A model generated the notes under the pieces. The model saw nothing but the letters and a program-made list of their open reading frames with translations, did no database searches and was not told the origin of the DNA. Shown here piece after piece: positions 33,453-43,098 of a stretch of DNA of 64,000 bases; within the stretch, counting starts at the first letter, position 1; each line of letters begins with the position of its first letter. This DNA is from Ferirhizobium litorale. GTDB taxonomy: Bacteria > Pseudomonadota > Alphaproteobacteria > Rhizobiales > Rhizobiaceae. A program made the translations under genes and the position numbers. The stretch spans positions 310,001-374,000 of the forward strand of contig JALDYZ010000001.1 in NCBI GenBank assembly GCA_030028905.1, read 5' to 3'.

Positions 33453-35900
33453 ATGAAGGAACTGCCCACTTCGGCAAGAGCGGTCGTCATCGGCGGCGGC
33501 ATCGTCGGTTGCTCGACCGCCTATCACCTCGCCAAGCTCGGCTGGACGGATACCGTCCTGCTGGAACGCAAGAAGCTCACCTCCGGCACGACATTCCATG
33601 CGGCCGGTCTTGTCGGGCAGCTTCGCACCAGCGCCAACATCACCCAGCTGCTCGGCTATTCGGTCGATCTCTACAAGAGGCTTGAAGCCGAAACCGGTCT
33701 CGGAACGGGCTGGAAGATGAATGGCGGACTGAGGCTCGCCTGCAACGCGGAGCGCTGGACCGAGGTGAAGCGCCAGGCGACGACGGCGCAGTCCTTCGGC
33801 CTTGAAATGCATCTGCTGACCCCAAGGGAAGCCTTCGACCTCTGGCCGCTGATGACCATCGACGACCTCGTCGGCGCCGCCTTCCTGCCGACCGACGGGC
33901 AGGCGAACCCTTCCGACATCACCCAGGCGCTGGCCAGGGGCGCGCGCATGGCGGGAACGACGATCTTCGAGGATACGGAAGTGCTAGACCTCGAAATCGA
34001 CAAGGGCAGGATCCGCGCCGTCATCACCGGACATGGCCGCACCGAATGCGAGCGGGTGGTGGTCTGCGCGGGGCAGTGGACCCGAAGTTTTGCCGCGCGC
34101 TGCGGCGTCAACGTGCCGCTTGTGTCTGTCGAACACCAGTACATGGTGACCGAGCCCTTCGGCGTGCCGTCCAACCTGCCGACCCTGCGCGATCCCGACC
34201 GGCTGACCTACTACAAGGAGGAGGTCGGCGGCCTCGTCATGGGCGGCTACGAGCCCAATCCGATCCCCTGGGCCGCCGACGGCATTCCGGAGGACTTCCA
34301 CTACACGCTGCTCGACAGCAATTTCGGCCACTTCGAACAGATCATGGAACAGGCCCTCGGCCGCGTGCCCGCGCTGGAGACGGCCGGCATCAAGCAATTG
34401 ATCAACGGTCCCGAGAGTTTTACCCCGGACGGCAACTTCATTCTCGGCGAGGCGCCGGAACTGAAGAACTTTTTTGTCGGCGCTGGCTTCAACGCCTTCG
34501 GCATCGCATCGGGTGGTGGGGCCGGCATGGCGCTTGCCGAGTGGGTGCACAAGGGCGAACCGCCCTTCGACCTCTGGCCCGTCGACATCCGCCGTTTCGG
34601 CCGCCCGCACTTCGACACCGATTGGGTGCGCACCCGAACGCTGGAAGCCTATGGCAAGCACTACACGCTCGCCTTTCCTCATGAGGAACACCAAAGCGGC
34701 AGGCCCTGCCGGAAATCGCCGCTCTATGACCGGTTGAAGGCGCAAGGCGCCTGCTTTGGCGAGAAGCTCGGCTGGGAGCGGCCGAACTGGTTTGCCGATC
34801 TTTCTGCCGGCCAGCAGCCGAAGGATGTCTACAGCTACGGCCGCCAGAACTGGTTCGATGCCGTCGGCCGCGAGCACAAAGCGGTGCGCGAGGCGGCGGT
34901 GATCTTCGACCAGACCTCCTTCGCCAAGTTCGCGCTGAAGGGACGTGACGCGGAAGCCGCGCTCACCTGGATCGCGGCAAACGACATCGCTAGGCCGGTC
35001 GGCTCGCTCACCTATACCCAGATGCTGAACGACAAGGGCGGGATCGAATGCGACGTGACCGTGTCCCGCGTCGCCGAGGATGAATACTACATCGTCACGG
35101 GTACCGGTTTCGCCACCCATGACTTCGACTGGATCGCCCGCAACATTCCGAAAGATATGCATGCCGAGTTGGTCGACGTCACGTCCGCGTATTCAGTGCT
35201 GTCACTGATGGGACCACACGCACGCTCAGTGCTCGAAAAGGTGACGAGAAGCGATCTCTCGAACGCGGCTTTTCCCTTTGCGTCGGTCCGGACCATCGGC
35301 ATTGCGGGGTGTCCGGTGCGGGCGCTGCGCGTGACCTATGTAGGTGAACTCGGCTACGAACTGCATGTACCGGTCGAATATGCCGCCACCGTCTATGATG
35401 CACTCATGGCGGCCGGACACGACCATGGCCTCGTCAATGCCGGCTATCGGGCGATCGAGAGCTGCCGTCTCGAAAAGGGATATCGCGCCTGGGGATCCGA
35501 TATCGGGCCGGACCACACCCCTGTCGAGGCGGGCCTTTCCTGGGCGGTGAAGACGCGGAAGCCAGTTGCGTTCAAAGGGCGCGAGGCAATCGAGCGCCAG
35601 CTGCAAAACGGTGTGAAGAAGACGCTTGCCTGTTTCGTCACCGAAGATCCGGACATCGTTCTGCTCGGCCGCGAAACCATCTACCGCAACGGCAAGCGGG
35701 TGGGATGGCTGACCAGCGGCGGCTTCGGCTATACCGTCGGCAAGCCGATCGGCTATGGCTATGTGCGCGATCCGGAGGGCGTCACAGAGGAACTCGTGCT
35801 ATCCGGCACCTATGAATTGGACGTGGCGATGACGCGCATTCCTTGCCGGGTGTCGCTCGGGCCGCTCTACGATCCGGGTATGAAGCGCATCAAGGTGTGA
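33453..35900 (+). CDS. Dimethylglycine/sarcosine dehydrogenase-like FAD enzyme with GcvT domain
   Basis: 815 residues. The N-terminal DAO-type FAD domain has VVIGGGIVGCSTAYHLAKLG at residues about 11-30 and FHAAGLVGQLR nearby. A linker (DUF1989/FAO_M-like) precedes C-terminal aminomethyltransferase GcvT and GcvT_C domains (DVTSAYSVLSLMGPHAR, CRLEKGYRAWGSDIG). Such enzymes oxidatively demethylate N-methyl amines and pass the one-carbon unit to tetrahydrofolate. It is co-transcribed with the kinase. Substrate choice between dimethylglycine, sarcosine and a novel methylamine is open. Confidence 0.88.
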   Translation: MKELPTSARAVVIGGGIVGCSTAYHLAKLGWTDTVLLERKKLTSGTTFHAAGLVGQLRTSANITQLLGYSVDLYKRLEAETGLGTGWKMNGGLRLACNAERWTEVKRQATTAQSFGLEMHLLTPREAFDLWPLMTIDDLVGAAFLPTDGQANPSDITQALARGARMAGTTIFEDTEVLDLEIDKGRIRAVITGHGRTECERVVVCAGQWTRSFAARCGVNVPLVSVEHQYMVTEPFGVPSNLPTLRDPDRLTYYKEEVGGLVMGGYEPNPIPWAADGIPEDFHYTLLDSNFGHFEQIMEQALGRVPALETAGIKQLINGPESFTPDGNFILGEAPELKNFFVGAGFNAFGIASGGGAGMALAEWVHKGEPPFDLWPVDIRRFGRPHFDTDWVRTRTLEAYGKHYTLAFPHEEHQSGRPCRKSPLYDRLKAQGACFGEKLGWERPNWFADLSAGQQPKDVYSYGRQNWFDAVGREHKAVREAAVIFDQTSFAKFALKGRDAEAALTWIAANDIARPVGSLTYTQMLNDKGGIECDVTVSRVAEDEYYIVTGTGFATHDFDWIARNIPKDMHAELVDVTSAYSVLSLMGPHARSVLEKVTRSDLSNAAFPFASVRTIGIAGCPVRALRVTYVGELGYELHVPVEYAATVYDALMAAGHDHGLVNAGYRAIESCRLEKGYRAWGSDIGPDHTPVEAGLSWAVKTRKPVAFKGREAIERQLQNGVKKTLACFVTEDPDIVLLGRETIYRNGKRVGWLTSGGFGYTVGKPIGYGYVRDPEGVTEELVLSGTYELDVAMTRIPCRVSLGPLYDPGMKRIKV

Positions 35901-36000
35901 TCCGCCACCGGGGCGAGATGCGGTAAAGAACGTATTGCGCACGGTTTGGTCCGTCTGTATCGCTCAGTCTCAGCCAAAGTGCCTTGCTTCTCGCTCATTA

Positions 36001-36010
36001 TGTATATACA
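36001..36010 (+). promoter_or_regulatory. Palindromic HutC-type operator
   Basis: TGTATATACA, a perfect 10-bp palindrome of the GT-N-TA-N-AC form bound by HutC/GntR regulators, in an AT-rich stretch 37 bases before the chosen start of the HutC-type gene. Autoregulation is likely. Confidence 0.55.
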
Positions 36011-36046
36011 ATAAAACATATTTTCTGCTTCAAGGCCGATGGGGCC

Positions 36047-36835
36047 TTGTTCAGGCGGATTGACGAGTTCTACAGGAGCAACCCTATCTCGAAGCGCGAC
36101 ACCATTGCCGTCGATGTCCCGAATGCCAAAGCCCTGTCGCTGCACGAGCGCATCCTGCAGGATCTCGAGGCGAACATAGTCAGCGGCCGCTGGCCTCCGG
36201 GCCACCGCATCCCATACGAGCACGAGCTGACCGACCAGTACCAGTGCTCGCGCATGACGGTGAACAAGGCTGTTACGCAGTTGATGCGCAGCGGTCTCGT
36301 GCAACGGCGGCGCAAGTCCGGAACCTATGTGACCTTTCCCAAGGGACAATCGGCAGTCCTCGAAATCCAGGACATTCCCCTCGAGGTCGAGGCGCGCGGA
36401 CAGGCCTACCGCTACGAACTGCTTGGGCGCTCCGAGGGGGAGGCCACGGAGGCGGATCGGCGGGCCTTGCCGGTCGAAAGAGGCGACACGGTGCTGAAGC
36501 TTCAGTCGCGGCATTTCGCGGGCAACCGGCCGTTCTGCCTCGAGGACCGCATGATCAACCTCGCGGCCGTGCCGGACGCCAGCGGCGAGGCATTCGACAC
36601 CGTCGCACCGGGCCACTGGCTTCTCGAGCAGGTGCCGTGGAGCGCTGCCGAAAACCGCATCCGCGCCATCGCGGCGAACGTGGCGACTGCCAAGCTATTG
36701 GATATCAAGGCGGGTGATCCCTGTCTCGTCATCGAGCGCAGGACCTGGAGCGGCGACAGCCACATCACCCATGTGCTGCTGACCTATCCGGGCGACTATC
36801 ACGAACTCGTCGCGCAGTTCACACCGGCGCGCTGA
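36047..36835 (+). CDS. HutC-type GntR transcriptional regulator with UTRA domain
   Basis: 262 residues from TTG 36047. No in-frame ATG exists between the palindrome and the DNA-binding domain, so a TTG or an even less usual start must be used. The wHTH has LSLHERILQDLEANIVSGRWPPGHRIPYEHELTDQYQCSRMTVNKAVTQLMRSGLV. The C-terminal UTRA ligand domain ends with WSGDSHITHVLLTYPGDYHELVAQFTP. It follows the DMGDH-like gene on the same strand. It resembles histidine-utilisation repressors, but no hut genes are present. Its ligand is unknown. Confidence 0.85.
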   Translation: MFRRIDEFYRSNPISKRDTIAVDVPNAKALSLHERILQDLEANIVSGRWPPGHRIPYEHELTDQYQCSRMTVNKAVTQLMRSGLVQRRRKSGTYVTFPKGQSAVLEIQDIPLEVEARGQAYRYELLGRSEGEATEADRRALPVERGDTVLKLQSRHFAGNRPFCLEDRMINLAAVPDASGEAFDTVAPGHWLLEQVPWSAAENRIRAIAANVATAKLLDIKAGDPCLVIERRTWSGDSHITHVLLTYPGDYHELVAQFTPAR

Positions 36836-36931
36836 AGGGTCGAGTTGCGCGCGATAGCGCTTTGTGCGACCTGCACCTTCTGGTAGCCTCGGCCGCATGA
36901 TTTGCGATGATTCCGCGCCAATGGACGACCG

Positions 36932-38194
36932 GTGACGACAGCAGCAGAAAACCAGAAAGTCGATCGCTTCGTCGTCTTCGTCGTCCTCGCCGCGGTGCTC
37001 TACAACGGCGTGCTCGCGATCATCAACGCCAGTGTCGCCCCGCTTGCCTTCTCCCATGTAGCGCTCACGGAAATAACGATACTGGCGGCGGCTCTCGTCT
37101 TCATCCTGCGCAAGGGTATCTATGCCCGGGACCTCTCGATCCTGCTCTACCTCCTGTTCACCTTCGCGCTGACGGTCTACGTCTCGGTGGTGAACGGCGC
37201 GCCGCTGGTCGACTATTTCCGCAACATCCTGATCGTTTTCTGCTTCGCGCTCGTCGGTACTTCGGCGAATGCGCAAACGGTCAAGCTTGCCTTCCGGGTG
37301 GCTTGCGGGCTGGTGCTCGTGGTGCTGCTGATGGAAATCTTTACGATCGATCTCTACGAGAACCTGTTCTACCCGATGAAGTATTTCGAGAATACGCGCG
37401 GACTGGAGCAGGTCTCGTTCGGCGGCTCGAAGCTCTTCCAGAATGCGCAGCGCATCGACGGGCGCTTTTCCTTCGGCATAATCGACCATCGCGCCTCGTC
37501 GCTGTTCCTCGAACAGGTTTCGCTGGCGAACTTCTCCGGCGCGCTGATGATCTTCGCCATATCCTTTTGGAACCTGTTGAAGAGGGGCGATCGCGTCCTC
37601 GTCCTCGCGACGATCGGCCTGATCCTGGTGACCAACGATTCCCGCAGCATGCTGATCTTTGCGCTGGTCTGCTTCGGCGGCTATTTCATCTTCCCGCGCA
37701 TGCCGACCTACCTCACGGCGCTCTACATGCCGCTGATCATCATTGCGGGTTTTCTGGTCTTTCTGATCAAGCCCGATGCCCAGGGCGATACGCTGGACGG
37801 CCGTGTCGTGCTGACCGTTTCCAAGCTCGTCGATCTCGACATCCCCGCGGCGCTCGGGCTTTTTGCCGCCCGCGCAACGGAATTTGCCGATAGCGGCTAT
37901 CTCTACGTGATTTATGGCGGAACAGTTTTCGGTCTTTTGGCCTTCTGGTTGTTCGTGACATTCTACGCGGCGGGCGATACCGGCCCGCAGCGGCGCTGCG
38001 CCCATTCACTCTCTGTTTTTATTTTCATGAATATGATGATCGGAGGCACTGCAATATTTTCAATCAAGGTCGCCGGGCTGCTGTGGCTGCTGGTGGGGCA
38101 TCTGAAGTTCGCGAATGCAGGCAGGACGGTCGAGGCCAGGGCTTCGGGTTCCGCCGGTGCGGGTATCGGCCCCGCCGCCGGACGTTCTGCCTGA
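36932..38194 (+). CDS. Polytopic Wzy/O-antigen-polymerase-like protein
   Basis: 420 residues with about ten hydrophobic segments and a larger periplasmic loop around residues 150-200 (ENTRGLEQVSFGGSKLFQNAQRIDGRF), the layout of Wzy polymerases that join lipid-linked repeat units. The start is GTG 36932. Sequence-level similarity among Wzy proteins is weak, so the label rests on topology and on the acyltransferase, glycanase and Wzz-like genes that follow in the same direction. Confidence 0.72.
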   Translation: MTTAAENQKVDRFVVFVVLAAVLYNGVLAIINASVAPLAFSHVALTEITILAAALVFILRKGIYARDLSILLYLLFTFALTVYVSVVNGAPLVDYFRNILIVFCFALVGTSANAQTVKLAFRVACGLVLVVLLMEIFTIDLYENLFYPMKYFENTRGLEQVSFGGSKLFQNAQRIDGRFSFGIIDHRASSLFLEQVSLANFSGALMIFAISFWNLLKRGDRVLVLATIGLILVTNDSRSMLIFALVCFGGYFIFPRMPTYLTALYMPLIIIAGFLVFLIKPDAQGDTLDGRVVLTVSKLVDLDIPAALGLFAARATEFADSGYLYVIYGGTVFGLLAFWLFVTFYAAGDTGPQRRCAHSLSVFIFMNMMIGGTAIFSIKVAGLLWLLVGHLKFANAGRTVEARASGSAGAGIGPAAGRSA

Positions 38195-38286
38195 CAGGCG
38201 CTGAATGCGAATGGGTCGGACATTGGATGGTCCTTCCGCCCCAGACATCCGCGAGCGGCCCGGAAATATAATTTCAGGGATTTGAA

Positions 38287-39342
38287 ATGCTTGTTCAGCT
38301 TCAGTATGTGCGTGCGATTGCAGCACTCATGGTAGTGTACTTCCACAGCATCCTGCAGTTGCGCAATGTCGATGCGCAGGCGACCCTCGGCGACTTCCTG
38401 TTCGGCAAGAGCGGCGTCGATCTCTTCTTCGTCCTGAGCGGCTTCGTAATGTGGATCACCACGGCCGGGCGACCCATCGGCGCGCTTGAATTCTACCAGC
38501 GCCGGGTGCGGCGCATAGTGCCGCTCTACTGGGCCGCGACGATCACGGCGGCCGCCATTGCTCTCGCGATCCCGGCGGTGCTGAAATCGACGAAATTCGA
38601 GCTTGGTCATGTCCTGGCGTCACTGTTTTTCATTCCGTGGATCAATCCCGCCGACCCGAACGGCGCGATGATCGCCCCGGTGATCGTGCCGGGCTGGACG
38701 CTGAACTACGAGATGTACTTCTACCTCGTCTTCGGTGCGTTGCTGGTGCTCGGCGAAAACCTCCGGCTGCTTGCGCTTCTGACATTCTTCCTGGCCGTCT
38801 TCGCGGTGTGTCGGCTCCTGCCCGCCGAAGCGACGGCGGCGATCTTCTATGGGGATGCGGTGGTCTTCGAGTTCGTCGCCGGGGTTTTCATCGGGAAGCT
38901 CTATCTCGATGGCCGACGTATCGGCGCAACTCCTGCCTGGGCGCTGGCGGCGCTCTCCTTTGCAGCAATGGTCGTTGCCGATCATCTCGATCTCGCGGAC
39001 ATCCCGCGCATCATGCCAATCGGCATTCCCGCGGCGCTGGTGATCTACGCGGCGGTTTCGGTCGATTTTTCGCGCTGGAAGGAAATCGGCTGGCTGCGCT
39101 ATCTCGGCGATGCATCCTACAGCATCTATATCACCCATATCTTCGTGCTGGCCGCGGCGCGTGTCGCCCATGGGCACGTTCCGTTCGAGTGGTTGAAGAA
39201 CGAGTATCTCTTCCTCATCGGCTGCCTGCTTGCGTCCACTGCCTTCGGCGTTCTCGTTCACCACCTCTTCGAGGCCAGGGTGGAGGCCTATTTCCGCAGG
39301 CGAAGGGCAGGTGCTCCGGCACTTGCCATCCGCCAGGCCTGA
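38287..39342 (+). CDS. Acyltransferase-3 family membrane protein (ExoZ/OafA-like)
   Basis: 351 residues, about ten membrane helices. The N-terminus LQYVRAIAALMVVYFHSI carries the R/E-F-xH type motif of acyltransferase-3, and FGKSGVDLFFVLSGFVMWIT is the family signature. Such proteins O-acetylate or succinylate exopolysaccharide on the periplasmic side. It sits 92 bases after the Wzy-like gene and 15 bases before the glycanase gene. Confidence 0.9.
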   Translation: MLVQLQYVRAIAALMVVYFHSILQLRNVDAQATLGDFLFGKSGVDLFFVLSGFVMWITTAGRPIGALEFYQRRVRRIVPLYWAATITAAAIALAIPAVLKSTKFELGHVLASLFFIPWINPADPNGAMIAPVIVPGWTLNYEMYFYLVFGALLVLGENLRLLALLTFFLAVFAVCRLLPAEATAAIFYGDAVVFEFVAGVFIGKLYLDGRRIGATPAWALAALSFAAMVVADHLDLADIPRIMPIGIPAALVIYAAVSVDFSRWKEIGWLRYLGDASYSIYITHIFVLAAARVAHGHVPFEWLKNEYLFLIGCLLASTAFGVLVHHLFEARVEAYFRRRRAGAPALAIRQA

Positions 39343-39357
39343 GAGCGGAGCAGAACC

Positions 39358-40437
39358 GTGTTTCATCATCGTGTCCACCGTCTGCTCAGCCTGTTCCTTG
39401 CAGGTTCGCTGTCGCTTTCCGTTGCCCTACCAGGCGCCCGGGCCGCCGATCCGTCGCAGCTCTGTTTCCGCGGCATCAACATCTCCGGCGCGGAGTACGG
39501 CAACAAGAACGGCGTGCACGGCACGAACTATCTCTATCCCACCGAGACGACGGTAAAATACTTCCGTTCCAAGGGCATGGATTCGGTTCGGCTGCCTTTC
39601 ATCTGGGAGCGGTTGCAGCCACAACTCGGCGGAAGGCTGAACTCGCGCGAACTGAAGCTTCTGACGGATTCGGTGGAACTGATCCGCAAGCACGAGATGG
39701 CGGTGATCCTCGATCCGCACAATTTCGGCTACTACGACGGCAAGCAGATCGGTTCAGCCGAGGTGCCGGTTCGGGCCTTCGCCGATTTCTGGACCCGGCT
39801 TGCTGCGGAGTTCGCCAACCGCGACGGCCTCGTCTTCGGGCTGATGAACGAGCCCTACGATATCGGCGCGACCGACTGGCTCGCAGCGGCCAACGCTGCC
39901 ATCCGCGGCATTCGCGCCGTCAAGGCGGACAACCTCATCCTCGTGCCGGGAACCATCTGGTCCGGCGCTCATAGCTGGGAGGTCGAGCGTGAAGGCGGAT
40001 CCAACGGCGCGGTGATGCTCGGCGTCGAGGACCCGCGGGACAACTATGCCTATGAACTGCACCAGTATCTCGACAACGATTATTCCGGCACCAAGGACGG
40101 CTGCGTCAATGCCGCGGGCGCCAACCAGGCGATCGTGCAGATGACCGACTGGCTGCGCCGCAACGGCAAGCGGGGCTTCGTCGGCGAGTTCGGCGGCGGG
40201 CAGGGAGCAGCGTGCCTGGCGGGTCTCGCCACGATGGTGGGCACCATCGAGCGCAACAACGACGTCTGGCTCGGCTGGACCTACTGGGCGGCCGGCGACT
40301 GGTGGCCCGAGGATGAAACCAACAATGTCCAGCCGACGAGGCGGGGCGAACGCAAGCAGTTGCAGGCCATCATGGGCGGACGTCAGGAACCCGGTCTAAA
40401 TGCCGGTCATTGCGCGATGGTCCCTTCTTCCGGTTGA
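39358..40437 (+). CDS. Secreted GH5 endoglucanase-like glycoside hydrolase
   Basis: 359 residues starting at GTG 39358 with a signal peptide ending near GARA (about residue 29). The GH5 fold has RGINISGAE at its start, acid/base E165 in GLMNEPYDI and nucleophile E277 in GFVGEFGGG. A periplasmic or secreted beta-glucanase in a polysaccharide cluster usually trims or controls the length of the product. It could also act on cellulose. Cluster membership favours polymer processing. Confidence 0.9.
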   Translation: MFHHRVHRLLSLFLAGSLSLSVALPGARAADPSQLCFRGINISGAEYGNKNGVHGTNYLYPTETTVKYFRSKGMDSVRLPFIWERLQPQLGGRLNSRELKLLTDSVELIRKHEMAVILDPHNFGYYDGKQIGSAEVPVRAFADFWTRLAAEFANRDGLVFGLMNEPYDIGATDWLAAANAAIRGIRAVKADNLILVPGTIWSGAHSWEVEREGGSNGAVMLGVEDPRDNYAYELHQYLDNDYSGTKDGCVNAAGANQAIVQMTDWLRRNGKRGFVGEFGGGQGAACLAGLATMVGTIERNNDVWLGWTYWAAGDWWPEDETNNVQPTRRGERKQLQAIMGGRQEPGLNAGHCAMVPSSG

Positions 40438-40497
40438 CGCGCGAACGCGATCTCAACCCTCCGTTAACCAAGAAAAACTAAATTCGCTCTGAATGCC

Positions 40498-40514
40498 GCC
40501 CGGGAGGCCCGGGC
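40498..40514 (+). repeat. GC-rich hairpin in Wzz-like leader
   Basis: GCCCGGG-agg-CCCGGGC, a perfect 7-bp stem with a three-base loop, ending 25 bases before the ATG at 40540. No T-run. Confidence 0.4.
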
Positions 40515-40539
40515 AGCGCGCACACGTCTGGAATTCTCG

Positions 40540-42192
40540 ATGAGCTGGCTCGGAAGCAACACGAAAGCTGCGGAAGCGACCGACTTGCCGGCCCCGGGCG
40601 AGCCGAAGCCGGTGGCAGCGGTTCGCCGCGGGCCGGTCGTTCGCACCGCGGACTACATCACCCGCCGCGTGCCGGAGGTTCCGCCGGAACCGGTGGTCGT
40701 CTCCGACCCCAAGCCGGTTGTCCACGACGAGCAGATCAAGGCTCACGTGGTGGTCGAGCCTGTTTCGCCATCCGTTTCTGGAACCGAACCGGAAAAGCCG
40801 CCGGAAATTGCCGGAGCCGACATTCCGCTGTTCGATCTCGCCTCCATTGCGCGGGCCACATGGACCTACCGGCGGCCGATCCTCGGCCTGGCGGTTGCCG
40901 GCGCGCTGCTCGGCGGCGGCCTGATGGCGATGTCTGCGCGCAAATATACTGCCGAGACCAGCCTCTATTTCGATCCGCGCCAGGTGCAGATCACCCGTTC
41001 CGCCGAAGGTGGAGAAAGTGCGTCGCCCACCGCCGTCACGGCGATCATCGACAGCCAGGCGCGCATCCTCACCTCGAACCGCGTGCTCGAACGCGTAGCC
41101 GAGAAGCTCGAACTTGCCAAGGACCCAGATTTTGCGGTGAAGGCAGCCGGGACGGACGGCGTGCCCTACGGGCTCGTGGCCAGGCTGCAGCAGTCAACGT
41201 CGATCACGCGCGACGACAACACCTATATCGTTTCCCTCAAGGTCACGACCGGCGACGGCGCCAAGTCCGCCGGCATCGCCAATGCCATCGTCGATGCCTA
41301 TCTCGAGGAGGAAAACCAGGCGGTTTCCGGCATCTATCGCAGCGCGAACAGCGCGCTCGACGGACGACTTGCCGAGCTTGGCGCCAAGGTGCAGGCCGCC
41401 GAAAAGGCGGTCGAGGATTTCCGCGCCAGGAACGACATGGTCACCGCCGAAGGCGACCTTATCTCCGACAAGCGGCTGGTCTCTCTGAATGAACTGCTGG
41501 TCACGGCCCAGAACCGGACGATCGAGGCGAAGGCAAAGGTCACGGCCGCAAGCAACTTGAAGGTCGAGGATGCGCTGGCCGGAAATTCGGCGAATAGCGT
41601 GGCTTCGGCGACGCTCGTCGACTTGCGACGGCAGTACGCCGCCCAGGCCGCCAGCATCGGCAGCATGGAAAGCCGCATGGGTCCGCGCCACCCGTCGCTG
41701 CTGGCCGCAAAGGGATCGCTCGAAGGGCTGAAGGCGGAAATCCGCAACGAATTGCAACGGATCGTTTCCGTCGCGGAATCCGAGCAGGCGCAGGCGCAGA
41801 AGGCCGAAGAGGACGTTGCGAAGGAACTGACCATCCAGAAGGCGCTGCAAGCCAATACTTCGATGCAGCAGATCGACCTCAATGAACTGCAGCGCGAGGC
41901 CACCGCCGCCCGCGACATCTACGAAACGGTGCTGAAGCGCGCCCGCGAAACGAGTGAGGACCTGAACCTCGTGCGCAGCAACGTCCGCGTCATCTCCAAG
42001 GCAGAAATGCCCCTGAAGGCCGACGGGCCGGGGACCAAGATGCGGCTGATCGCCGGTATTCTCGGTGGCCTGATCCTCGGGTTGGCACTCGGCATCGGGC
42101 TTGCGGTCCTCCGCAGCCTGCTGGTGCACCCTTTTATCCGCTCCGCATTTCGCGAGTTTTCCGCCAGCACAGAGAACCCGAAGGCGTCTTGA
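40540..42192 (+). CDS. Wzz/GumC-like polysaccharide chain-length protein
   Basis: 550 residues. A cytoplasmic N-terminal tail of about 105 residues is Pro/Val-rich. Helix 1 lies near 113-131 ([19 protein letters not shown]), followed by the Wzz domain with [15 protein letters not shown], a long coiled-coil periplasmic region, and helix 2 near 506-525 ([21 protein letters not shown]). There is no C-terminal tyrosine kinase, so it is a co-polymerase without BY-kinase. It ends the 36.9-42.2 kb polysaccharide cluster. An export lipoprotein gene appears at 62.8 kb. Confidence 0.88.
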   Translation: MSWLGSNTKAAEATDLPAPGEPKPVAAVRRGPVVRTADYITRRVPEVPPEPVVVSDPKPVVHDEQIKAHVVVEPVSPSVSGTEPEKPPEIAGADIPLFDLASIARATWTYRRPILGLAVAGALLGGGLMAMSARKYTAETSLYFDPRQVQITRSAEGGESASPTAVTAIIDSQARILTSNRVLERVAEKLELAKDPDFAVKAAGTDGVPYGLVARLQQSTSITRDDNTYIVSLKVTTGDGAKSAGIANAIVDAYLEEENQAVSGIYRSANSALDGRLAELGAKVQAAEKAVEDFRARNDMVTAEGDLISDKRLVSLNELLVTAQNRTIEAKAKVTAASNLKVEDALAGNSANSVASATLVDLRRQYAAQAASIGSMESRMGPRHPSLLAAKGSLEGLKAEIRNELQRIVSVAESEQAQAQKAEEDVAKELTIQKALQANTSMQQIDLNELQREATAARDIYETVLKRARETSEDLNLVRSNVRVISKAEMPLKADGPGTKMRLIAGILGGLILGLALGIGLAVLRSLLVHPFIRSAFREFSASTENPKAS

Positions 42193-42257
42193 CACGCCCG
42201 TCCGTTGCGCCTCAATCAATCGCCATCGAAGACGCGATGGAAAGAGGCATGCCCGAT

Positions 42258-42959
42258 ATGGACGTAAAGCTCGAAGACAGCTGGAAAAGCGTTCTCGCCA
42301 GCGAGTTCGCAAGCCCGTACATGGGTGCGCTGAAGGATTTTCTCGTCGCAGAAAAGAGCAACGGCAAGCGCATCTTCCCGAAGGGCGGTGAGTATTTCCG
42401 GGCGCTCGACCTGACACCGATCGACAAGGTGCGCGTCGTCATCCTCGGGCAGGATCCCTATCATGGCGCCGGCCAGGCACACGGGCTCTGCTTCAGCGTC
42501 CAGCCTGGGGTCCGAACGCCGCCGTCGCTCGTCAACATCTACAAGGAGCTCGAAAGCGATCTCGGCATTGCGCCGGTGAGGCACGGCTTCCTCGAGAGCT
42601 GGGCCCGTCAAGGCGTACTGTTGCTCAACAGCGTGCTCACTGTGGAGGAGGCGCGCGCCGCCTCGCATCAAGGCAAGGGATGGGAGCGGCTTACCGATGC
42701 GGTAATCCGCGCCGTCAACGAGCGCTGCTCCAACGTCGTGTTCATGCTCTGGGGCTCCTACGCCCAGAAAAAAGCAGCCTTCGTCGATACCGCGCGGCAT
42801 CTGGTCTTGAAGGCACCGCATCCATCGCCACTTTCGGCCCATGCAGGCTTCCTCGGTTGCCGGCACTTCTCGAAAGCCAACACCTATCTGGAAGCGCAGG
42901 GACTGGAACCGATCGACTGGCAACTGCCCGCCGACCCGCAGCCGAAATCGAGCCCGTGA
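42258..42959 (+). CDS. ung: Uracil-DNA glycosylase, family 1
   Basis: Base-excision repair enzyme of 233 residues that removes uracil from DNA. Catalytic water-activating motif GQDPYHG and minor-groove loop [17 protein letters not shown] are intact. Start ATG 42258 has AGAGG ten bases upstream; ATGs at 42249 and 42237 are in frame, and a TTG at 42189 would overlap the Wzz stop. It is unrelated in function to the polysaccharide genes it follows. Confidence 0.96.
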   Translation: MDVKLEDSWKSVLASEFASPYMGALKDFLVAEKSNGKRIFPKGGEYFRALDLTPIDKVRVVILGQDPYHGAGQAHGLCFSVQPGVRTPPSLVNIYKELESDLGIAPVRHGFLESWARQGVLLLNSVLTVEEARAASHQGKGWERLTDAVIRAVNERCSNVVFMLWGSYAQKKAAFVDTARHLVLKAPHPSPLSAHAGFLGCRHFSKANTYLEAQGLEPIDWQLPADPQPKSSP

Positions 42960-42978
42960 TCGTGAACGGGGCATCAAT

Positions 42979-43001
42979 ATCGTTCACAATTGGAGAACAA
43001 T
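42979..43001 (+). promoter_or_regulatory. Inverted repeat upstream of the ring-cleavage dioxygenase gene
   Basis: ATCGTTC (42979-42985), nine bases, GAACAAT (42995-43001), with six of seven pairs matching. It lies inside a larger CGGGGCA / TGCCCCG pair (42967-42973, 43006-43012). It is a candidate repressor site about 100 bases before the dioxygenase gene. Confidence 0.4.
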
Positions 43002-43098
43002 CAGTTGCCCCGGACGGGGCTGTTCGCGGCGGTAGAATGCGCCAAATATAGTGGCAGACAAAGGGTCCCGACCGACCACGGGACAGAAAGGGTTTGCC

